Source: Treponema sp. (lineage in GTDB: Bacteria; Spirochaetota; Spirochaetia; Treponematales; Breznakiellaceae). From it: 10,596 bases of DNA. The notes under the pieces are model-generated. The model saw only the letters and a program-made list of their open reading frames with translations, had not been told where the DNA came from and did not search any database. Both the position numbers and the translations under genes were made by a program. Shown here one piece after another: positions 1 to 4,968 of this stretch (within the stretch, counting starts at the first letter, position 1; each line of letters starts with the position of its first letter). The DNA lies in the NCBI GenBank assembly GCA_031283905.1, contig JAITAW010000254.1:1-10596 (forward strand), written 5' to 3'.

Positions 1-1
1 T

Positions 2-967
2 TACCAAGAGGTAGCCCCCTATTATGTGCAATATGATACCCGTACGTGGACTTCTTCATCAAGCGAAAGCGATGGCAACAGAACTTCTATCAAAGTAACC
101 ATTAATAAAGGGCAGAATAGCGGGAATGTTACTAAAGCGAGTCAGCCGCAGCAGGCGTCCGTAAAGATCGACTGCCAAACCCCGGGCGCGGCAATCACCT
201 ACGCGACGAGCGAAGCCCATGACATTGAGGGCATGGGCATAGCCGACAACACTTCACCCGCGCCGTGGGTAAACACGTTTACCGGCGGTACCAACGCCGT
301 GATACGGCTGGGATTGCCCGATCATAGTACATCCGATCCGTCTGATCCCGGTACGCCGTACGCCACCGGTTCAACATTACAACTCGGAAACGCCGACTAC
401 AACGCGCTCAAAGTCAAACTCATCGTGCAGGCGGAGAAGAGCGGCGCGAAAGCTTATGCCTATGAAAGCGCGAACAAGACCGTTGTGGAGTTCCGCTTCA
501 CAGCGACTGATCCGAGCGGCGATTACGCGGGCGGTGGCGGGCGCGACATTGGGCAAGGCGAAAAGCTGTGGATACAGGGCGGGGATTCCCCGTCCGGAAC
601 CTCCGGCATACCGGACTATCCGCTTTCATGGGACAACACCAGGACCGGTATGCATCTTATGACCGGACTAAACGAATCAACTCCCGCCGCGACAACATGG
701 TACTGGGTCTCGTGGGAGATCAGCGCGATAACGTACATCGGGTTTGCCGCCGGTCCCACGGACGCGGAGAGCCAAAACGGACAGGGACCCTACAACTACA
801 GCGTAGCCATTGAAGGCTGGTCCCCGTACAAGGAGGCGTACGCGCTCTACGCGGGTGAAAAGCGCGTTCTCCGCAGCGACCGTTGCGCCCGCGGCGGCAA
901 TGTCTATATCAACGGGCAGGGGCGCGGGGTATTCGGCTTCACAACGGTGCCCACGCCTAACCGTTAG
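2..967 (+). CDS. C-terminal part of a large Ig-like surface protein (gene A, 5' end outside window)
   Basis: The reading frame is open from the window edge, so this is the 3' end of a longer gene. The GTG at 26 is probably an internal valine, since the frame is open upstream of it and I see no Shine-Dalgarno site. Of the 321 visible residues, about 57-74 carry V-K-I-D-C-Q-T-P-G-A-A-I-T-Y. This resembles the chitobiase/beta-hexosaminidase C-terminal (CHB_HEX_C) Ig-like fold, and gene B has the same motif as VRIDCETPGAVITY. The last 150 residues are rich in Gly, Trp and Tyr and include WYWVSWEIS, matched by LWLSWEIV in B. No membrane anchor is visible at this end, so if it is anchored like B and C, a lipobox lies upstream of the window. 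A paralogue of B and C is the best reading. Function is unknown; an exported surface role is inferred from the family architecture. Confidence 0.88.
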   Translation, partial: YQEVAPYYVQYDTRTWTSSSSESDGNRTSIKVTINKGQNSGNVTKASQPQQASVKIDCQTPGAAITYATSEAHDIEGMGIADNTSPAPWVNTFTGGTNAVIRLGLPDHSTSDPSDPGTPYATGSTLQLGNADYNALKVKLIVQAEKSGAKAYAYESANKTVVEFRFTATDPSGDYAGGGGRDIGQGEKLWIQGGDSPSGTSGIPDYPLSWDNTRTGMHLMTGLNESTPAATTWYWVSWEISAITYIGFAAGPTDAESQNGQGPYNYSVAIEGWSPYKEAYALYAGEKRVLRSDRCARGGNVYINGQGRGVFGFTTVPTPNR

Positions 968-982
968 GCAGTCCGCGCATGA

Positions 983-1015
983 CATGAAGCCCGCTGCCCG
1001 GCGGCGGGCTTCATG
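983..1015 (+). terminator. Hairpin after gene A, possible terminator
   Basis: Sixteen bases after the TAG of A there is a perfect 12-bp inverted repeat, CATGAAGCCCGC (983-994) against GCGGGCTTCATG (1004-1015). A U-G, a G-C and a C-G pair can extend it inward, leaving a 3-nt loop. Position and strength suit a transcription terminator or 3' mRNA stabiliser. No T run follows (the next bases are CCTCCCGCG), so it is not a standard intrinsic terminator. Confidence 0.6.
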
Positions 1016-1155
1016 CCTCCCGCGCCGCCAACACAACATATCTTTTTGAGCCATTGTTTCCGGCGGCATGGACGCTAGCCGGGGCAGCGGCAACCCTCCT
1101 CATGCGCCTTCTCTTTCGCAGGGTTGAAAATTTCATCCTAAAAAAATAAAAGGGG

Positions 1156-1184
1156 TTGTTTTTTCCTGAAGTATGTTATATCAT
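1156..1184 (+). promoter_or_regulatory. Possible sigma-70-type promoter upstream of gene B
   Basis: TTGTTT (1156-1161) and TATCAT (1179-1184) are separated by 17 bp in the AT-rich part of the spacer. The -10 matches consensus at 5 of 6 bases and the -35 at 3 of 6. Use of this site would give B a 5' leader of about 400 nt containing all the repeats and stem-loops described below. Such matches arise easily in AT-rich DNA, so this is a candidate only. Confidence 0.25.
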
Positions 1185-1420
1185 TATTTAGAAAGCTCAT
1201 TATTTCAAGCCCGGCATGATTTCTGTTGATGATCCGTTCTGCATATATAGGGTAGGGTGGTAAAGACGCTCCCGCGCATTTGTTTGAGGCGATTCCTACG
1301 GTTTTTCTGGTTGAAACTCCATAAATTGTTCTTTCAAGAAAAGTCCACGAGAATTGGTGGAATCGCGTGCTTTTATTAGAGCGCATCCCCCTGTGGTGTA
1401 ATGTCCCGCAGGTTCGCGCT

Positions 1421-1451
1421 TGCTCCGGGGTAATTCATTTTTGCAGGAACT
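1421..1451 (+). repeat. Upstream copy of the Shine-Dalgarno element
   Basis: The core 1429-1451 (GGTAATTCATTTTTGCAGG then AACT) matches 1564-1586 at 20 of 23 positions, and the flank 1421-1428 matches more weakly. The two copies are exactly 135 bp apart. In this copy the Shine-Dalgarno core reads GCAGGA instead of GGAGGA, and no in-frame start codon follows at a suitable distance. It looks like a degenerate duplicate of the translation-initiation region of B or a copy of a dispersed repeat. Confidence 0.6.
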
Positions 1452-1458
1452 ACCGGGC

Positions 1459-1527
1459 GCTATGGGCGTATGCCAGCCTGGGCTACGGGCGTATACCATG
1501 CTGAGCTATGGGCGTATACGCGGCGGG
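1459..1527 (+). repeat. Three tandem 23-bp units in the leader of gene B
   Basis: Units begin at 1459, 1482 and 1505, spaced exactly 23 bp. Each starts with GCTAYGGGCGTATRC; the last 8 bases of each unit differ. The third unit contains the perfect palindrome GCGTATACGC (1512-1521). A 23-bp period is a little over two helical turns, which would suit a row of regulator-binding sites on one DNA face. It could equally be remnants of slippage or duplication. No coding function is apparent. Confidence 0.65.
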
Positions 1528-1531
1528 CGTT

Positions 1532-1555
1532 CGGGGCGTTTGGTGTAACGCCCCG
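1532..1555 (+). promoter_or_regulatory. GC-rich stem-loop in the 5' leader of gene B
   Basis: CGGGGCGTT (1532-1540) pairs perfectly with AACGCCCCG (1547-1555) around a 6-nt TGGTGT loop. The stem is followed by TGTTTCG, a weak U-rich tail, and lies 22 nt before the Shine-Dalgarno sequence. This layout fits a weak attenuator/terminator or an mRNA structure that affects translation. No riboswitch class is recognisable. Confidence 0.5.
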
Positions 1556-1586
1556 TGTTTCGTGGCAATTCGTTTTTGGAGGAACT
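1556..1586 (+). repeat. Downstream copy of the Shine-Dalgarno element
   Basis: Partner of the copy at 1421-1451. This one carries the working GGAGGA site of gene B. Read on the opposite strand, both copies translate to the peptide K-N-E-L-P-R, a consequence of the shared DNA and not evidence for an antisense gene. Confidence 0.6.
1578..1583 (+). promoter_or_regulatory. Ribosome binding site of gene B
   Basis: GGAGGA lies 6 nt before the ATG at 1590 and 12 nt before the second in-frame ATG at 1596. The spacing favours 1590. The frame is open further upstream to an ATG at 1470, but that start has no good Shine-Dalgarno site and would place the signal peptide about 40 residues inside the protein. 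Confidence 0.8.
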
Positions 1587-1589
1587 GGT

Positions 1590-2339
1590 ATGATTATGAA
1601 AAAAAAACACATTTACATTCCGCTTTTTGCCGTTGTTGTCCCCGTTGTTTTTGCGGCGTGTACATCGGGCATGGGTATGGGGGAAGAAGTCGACATGCAA
1701 AACCCCAGCATATCCACATACAAACCTTTGAATAACGCCTATGTCAAGAGTGAATTTGAAATTGCGGGCGTTTGGGACGATAATGTCGCCGTAACGCGGA
1801 TAGTCGTGTCCGTTACCGGTAAAAGCGGCGCTGCAGCCGGCGCTCCGTTGCTGGAATTTGACAACGCGAAGATTGACGCGGTGAAAAAAACATGGAAAAT
1901 GACCATCGCTATTAACAAGGAAGGGGCATTTTTAATAACCGCGGTCGCGTATGACGCTGCCATGAACAAGATGTCGGATATAATTACCGTTACGGTTGAC
2001 AATAGCCCACCGGTTGTGGAGAAAAGCTATATAACGCGCTACGACGGCGCGCCGCCGGTTATTTTGAAAGAAGATGCTTCCGCTCTTGAAACGATGCCTA
2101 AAAATTACGCGAATATCGATTATTTTCAAAACGAACGGTTCACCGTCAACGTATATCTAAAAGAATCCTACGGCATGAGGCGGTCCGCGCTTGAGTTATA
2201 CGAAGCCGTGAACGGCTCTTTAGGAGAAACGCCCGTATACCGTCAGGAGTATGAGGGGCAGTCCATATTCTCCCCAACATGGCGTATTGACGCGGATGCC
2301 TTGCCCGGATCGGGGGGGGGGGGGGGGTGCCCTCCTTGA
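1590..2339 (+). CDS. Gene B, N-terminal segment: lipoprotein signal and first Ig-like domain
   Basis: In the sequence as given this encodes a 249-residue product ending at TGA (2337-2339), just after the G tract. It begins M-I-M-K-K-K-H, then a hydrophobic stretch (about residues 8-23) ending V-F-A-A-C, so Cys24 is the likely lipidated residue, as in the relaxed spirochaete lipobox. The mature protein starts C-T-S-G-M-G-M-G-E-E-V-D, close to C-N-T-G-L-G-P-E-I-D in gene C. Residues 38-140 look like a bacterial Ig-like domain, with P-x-I near the start, W-D-D-N-V-A-V, A-Y-D-A-A-M-N-K and V-D-N-S-P-P-V-V at its end. If this truncated form is made, it would be a short one-domain lipoprotein anchored to a membrane, probably outer-leaflet or periplasmic. 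Confidence 0.85.
   Translation: MIMKKKHIYIPLFAVVVPVVFAACTSGMGMGEEVDMQNPSISTYKPLNNAYVKSEFEIAGVWDDNVAVTRIVVSVTGKSGAAAGAPLLEFDNAKIDAVKKTWKMTIAINKEGAFLITAVAYDAAMNKMSDIITVTVDNSPPVVEKSYITRYDGAPPVILKEDASALETMPKNYANIDYFQNERFTVNVYLKESYGMRRSALELYEAVNGSLGETPVYRQEYEGQSIFSPTWRIDADALPGSGGGGGCPP
1599..1607 (+). repeat. Run of nine A just after the start codon of gene B
   Basis: The nine A encode the lysines at residues 4-6 of the signal peptide (Lys4-Lys6). A gain or loss of one A would destroy the lipoprotein signal. A-rich lysine codons at this place are common in signal peptides, so the run may be incidental. Confidence 0.6.
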
Positions 2340-4968
2340 AGCCAGAGTAGTTTCGGTTGATGAAGCGAACAACTCCAGTACGGACGTTATAGGCTGGCTG
2401 CGGTATCAACCGGATGCGGACGCGCCGTGCGTTGAATTGATTACCCTGGAGTTCGGGGATGGAAAGCTTCATCTGCAGCCTAATTCCACCAGAGCGGTTG
2501 ATCTCCGCGTCTATGACGACGACGCTTTGGGAGCGGTGTACGCGGGGTTGATCGCGCTTGAGGAGTGGAACGTCCTTACGGGCAACGCCGGCGGCGGCGC
2601 CGCTCTTGAAGCGTATATGATGGATGTCGTAAAAGGGGACGGAGTGGCCCGCAACGCGCTGAAAGCAAAACTGGGCGCGGTTCAAGCTGATAACATTTCC
2701 GTAGCCGGACGTACACGGGACAAGAGCGTCTCTCTTGCGACGGGCTCTTCACAGGTTGGAAGATATATGCTCGCGGTCCTTGTGCAGGATGATCCTGTTT
2801 ATAAGGCGGGCGGGGAGGTTTGGTCTGTTTACACGAAACAGGCGGTTGTGCAGGATCAAAACGAGCCCAGCATCATTATAGAAGAGCCAACCGAAAACAC
2901 ATTCCCCGCTCTTACCAACGGCACGTTCGAGATAAAGGGTTATGCGCTTGACAACGGCGGGGCCAACGCGATTGCCATGGCCTTTATACCGTCCGCATTG
3001 GGGCAGGGCGCACTAGAAGACGTAAAAAACGCCCTGAAGGACGGCGGGAACGCGCCACAGGGCGTCAACGTCAAAATATGGCCAACAGTATCGGGGAACG
3101 GAATCGATTGGCCCATTGGCGGCGTTGTTTATAAAAAATACGAGTTCTCTTTTGAATGCGATGTTTTCAATGACTTTAAGGATTGTAACGGCGATCTTGA
3201 AAACGAAGGCAAACTGTTTGTCCTCTATGCAAAAGATGACAGCCACGATGTTTTTGAAACGTTCAAATTGCTGGCGTATAAGACGCCGCCTGTTGTCGTC
3301 AGCAGCCTTAGCCAAATTAGACAGCACGAAAGCAACAAAGATCTGACAATTTCTTTTACCGCGACAAGCGATGTGGGAATACAAGAGTGCAAGCTGGAAG
3401 ATGTAACAGACCTCTCCGGAAATCCGATTTTTACTACATCGGACGGTAGCGGAACGTACAGCGTCGTTATACCATCATCACGATTCGCGGGCCTCCACGA
3501 TGAAAACAAGACGTTCCGCATAACCGCGGTTGATGGGCTTGGAAACAAAGCCGCGCCGCAGTACTCGCTGTTTATAAGCGATATCCCCATGCTTGAAGAC
3601 ATAACGTCCGACTCCGCGGACGGGACGTACAAAATAGGCGACACGATTCGGTTCACCGCGTTGTTTACGGAATCCGTCTCTGTTACCGGAACCCCCAAAC
3701 TCCGCCTTTACGCCGACGCAAGCTGTTCCGGAACCCCGTTTGAGGCGAAGTATGAACAAGGAGGCGGGTCCGTAAGCCTTACGTTTGCCTATACGGTTAA
3801 AGAGAACGATGAGGCCGCGAAGCTTTTCACGGCCGGCGCGGGCGTTTCTCCCATTGATGTGAACGGCGGCGCGATTACGGCGGCGTCCGGGGAAAGCGCC
3901 GTTCTCGACAAGGGACGCGCGCTTCAATCCGCGCGCAGCATAGCGGTTGACGGCGTAAAACCGTCCGTTACTGTCATAACTACGGCTTCAAGGCATTATA
4001 AAGAGGGCGAGACCGTTAATTTCATTGTTTCTTTCTCGGAAAAAGTGTTGGTAAGCGGCTCTCCGCTCCTTATGTTGAACGACATTACGGGCGGCTCCGG
4101 CTCCTATAAGGCGGACTATTATAGACCCGCGGCGGGCAACGGGCAGCAGTTCTCGTATGTCGTGAAAAGCGGAGACACGTCTTCCTCAGTCAACGGCGCT
4201 TACTTTTTGCCTGCGGACATGAATCTGATAACGGACGAGGCGGGAAACCCGCTTGCGCTTGGAGGAGCCGCCGCCAACGTTACCGGCGCAGCCGTGATCG
4301 ACACAACGCCGCCGGACCCGCCTGTGTTGTACATCGCGGACGCTTCGGGCGGCGGCGAGACATTGCTTGCGGCGGACGGTTTTTACAACGCGGCGAAGCG
4401 CCTTGTCATCAAGAGCGCCGAGTCCGGCGTAACAATGAAATACTCGCTTGACGGAGAGGTTTCGTGGACGCCTGGCGCATACGTCGATCTTCCCGCGCCG
4501 ACGAGCGGAGAGACGGTGTATCAAGTTACCGCAAAAGCCATAGACTTGGCGGGAAACGAATCGAATCTCACCGACACGCGGAACATCACGATAAGAAATA
4601 ATCTTTCCGTACTTGCCGTTACAAGCAAAACGCCGGACGGCAATTACTCATCCGGGAAGACCGTTACGTTCACGGTTTCTCTTTCGGACGCGGTTGGGGT
4701 TGATGATCAAAACAAGGTTTCCATCACGGTTGAGGGGACGAAGGCGGACGACACTTCCAGTCTCTCAACGGCTGTTTCATTGCCGTCTCACTCGTCAAGG
4801 CAATCGGCTTTGTCCTTTGATTACGTGGTTCCGCTGCAAAGTTCGCGGGCGGTGATGCGCGACATACGGGTAACGCAGATCGATATGAGCGGCGTGACGA
4901 CCGCTACGGAAACACGGGACCGGGACCCGCCACTTCGGGAAGCTGGAGCGTCAGCGCGGGGCTTGTAA
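2311..4968 (+). CDS. Gene B, central segment: Ig-like and beta-sandwich repeat region
   Basis: This frame is open from before the G tract to TAA at 4966-4968 and is clearly coding, with steady codon use and domain structure. An ATG at 2251 lies in this frame, but only inside the overlap with the first segment and with no usable Shine-Dalgarno spacing, so I do not take it as a true start. After about 175 unassigned residues comes an Ig-like stretch from N-E-P-S-I-I-I-E-E-P (2860) to K-T-P-P-V-V-V (3280). A third Ig-like stretch near 3301-3585 contains I-T-A-V-D-G-L-G-N-K. Two beta-sandwich repeats (3601-3945, 3961-4311) follow, then an Ig-like domain with MKYSLDGEVSWTPG and A-I-D-L-A-G-N-E-S (4312-4600), then a third repeat. 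The last 20 or so codons (D-R-D-P-P-L-R-E-A-G) are out of character; the proper frame has switched by then. Confidence 0.82.
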   Translation, partial: RGGGGGALLEARVVSVDEANNSSTDVIGWLRYQPDADAPCVELITLEFGDGKLHLQPNSTRAVDLRVYDDDALGAVYAGLIALEEWNVLTGNAGGGAALEAYMMDVVKGDGVARNALKAKLGAVQADNISVAGRTRDKSVSLATGSSQVGRYMLAVLVQDDPVYKAGGEVWSVYTKQAVVQDQNEPSIIIEEPTENTFPALTNGTFEIKGYALDNGGANAIAMAFIPSALGQGALEDVKNALKDGGNAPQGVNVKIWPTVSGNGIDWPIGGVVYKKYEFSFECDVFNDFKDCNGDLENEGKLFVLYAKDDSHDVFETFKLLAYKTPPVVVSSLSQIRQHESNKDLTISFTATSDVGIQECKLEDVTDLSGNPIFTTSDGSGTYSVVIPSSRFAGLHDENKTFRITAVDGLGNKAAPQYSLFISDIPMLEDITSDSADGTYKIGDTIRFTALFTESVSVTGTPKLRLYADASCSGTPFEAKYEQGGGSVSLTFAYTVKENDEAAKLFTAGAGVSPIDVNGGAITAASGESAVLDKGRALQSARSIAVDGVKPSVTVITTASRHYKEGETVNFIVSFSEKVLVSGSPLLMLNDITGGSGSYKADYYRPAAGNGQQFSYVVKSGDTSSSVNGAYFLPADMNLITDEAGNPLALGGAAANVTGAAVIDTTPPDPPVLYIADASGGGETLLAADGFYNAAKRLVIKSAESGVTMKYSLDGEVSWTPGAYVDLPAPTSGETVYQVTAKAIDLAGNESNLTDTRNITIRNNLSVLAVTSKTPDGNYSSGKTVTFTVSLSDAVGVDDQNKVSITVEGTKADDTSSLSTAVSLPSHSSRQSALSFDYVVPLQSSRAVMRDIRVTQIDMSGVTTATETRDRDPPLREAGASARGL
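2312..2327 (+). repeat. Run of 16 G inside gene B, candidate slippage switch
   Basis: The tract encodes a glycine run between D-A-D-A-L-P-G-S and A-L-L-E-A-R-V-V-S-V. With 16 G the frame meets TGA at 2337. With 17 or 14 G it would meet TAG about eight codons on. With 15, 12 or 18 G it joins the next 880 codons, so one of three lengths is open. Tracts this long are highly prone to slipped-strand changes, and poly-G switches are known in treponemes and other host-associated bacteria. The count may also be a sequencing error. Confidence 0.85.
3601..4940 (+). repeat. Three degenerate protein repeats in gene B
   Basis: Copies at about 3601-3945, 3961-4311 and 4606-4940 share a pattern: Y-x-x-G-[DEK]-T-[IV]-x-F on the first strands, then [FL]-[ST]-[ED]-x-V (TESVSVTG, SEKVLVSG, SDAVGVDD), a [FS]-x-Y-[VT]-V strand (FAYTVKENDE, FSYVVKSGDT, FDYVVPLQSS), and I-D-x-T-P-P or V-D-G-V-K-P linkers after the first two. 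This matches a beta-sandwich repeat common in giant bacterial surface proteins. I cannot assign the Pfam family without a search. An Ig-like domain is inserted between copies two and three. Confidence 0.75.
4890..4920 (+). other. Second frame break in gene B
   Basis: Upstream, the frame reads D-M-S-G-V-T-T-A-T. Downstream, a different frame reads Y-G-N-T-G-P-G-P-A-T-S-G-S-W-S-V and continues for over 500 codons. Adding one base (or losing two) around here rejoins them. No homopolymer longer than three bases is present. A CGGGAC doublet (4914-4925) lies at the edge, but a 6-bp duplication alone would not shift the frame. A genuine one-base deletion or a consensus error fits equally well. Confidence 0.7.

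Larger units (their letters stand above)
968..1589. other. 622-bp intergenic region between genes A and B
   Basis: No convincing gene is present. Short antisense frames at 1138-1386 and 1296-1499 lack a recognisable domain or convincing start. The region holds the hairpin after A, a loose inverted repeat (CAACCCT 1091-1097 with AGGGTTG 1120-1126, 22-nt loop), an AT-rich stretch around 1127-1190 with a possible promoter, and a dense cluster of repeats and stem-loops from about 1421 to the start codon of B. The gap between B and C is only 32 bp, so the long spacer here is the likely control region for a B-C transcription unit. Confidence 0.7.

Noticed and set aside
1138..1499. Short antisense frames in the A-B spacer (82 and 67 codons)
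   Set aside because: No domain and no credible start; the K-N-E-L-P-R peptide in one of them is explained by the repeated Shine-Dalgarno DNA element on the other strand.
1421..1527. CRISPR-like array from the 23-bp units
   Set aside because: Units are contiguous with only part conserved and no uniform spacers; three copies only; no cas genes in the window.
1470..1589. Upstream extension of gene B to an ATG at 1470
   Set aside because: It would translate the tandem repeats and stem-loop and bury the lipoprotein signal inside the protein. The ATG at 1590 has GGAGGA at good spacing.
2312..2327. Programmed ribosomal frameshifting at the G run
   Set aside because: No Shine-Dalgarno-like stimulator or clear downstream pseudoknot is visible, and a 16-base tract is far longer than usual slippery sites; DNA slippage or sequencing error is simpler.
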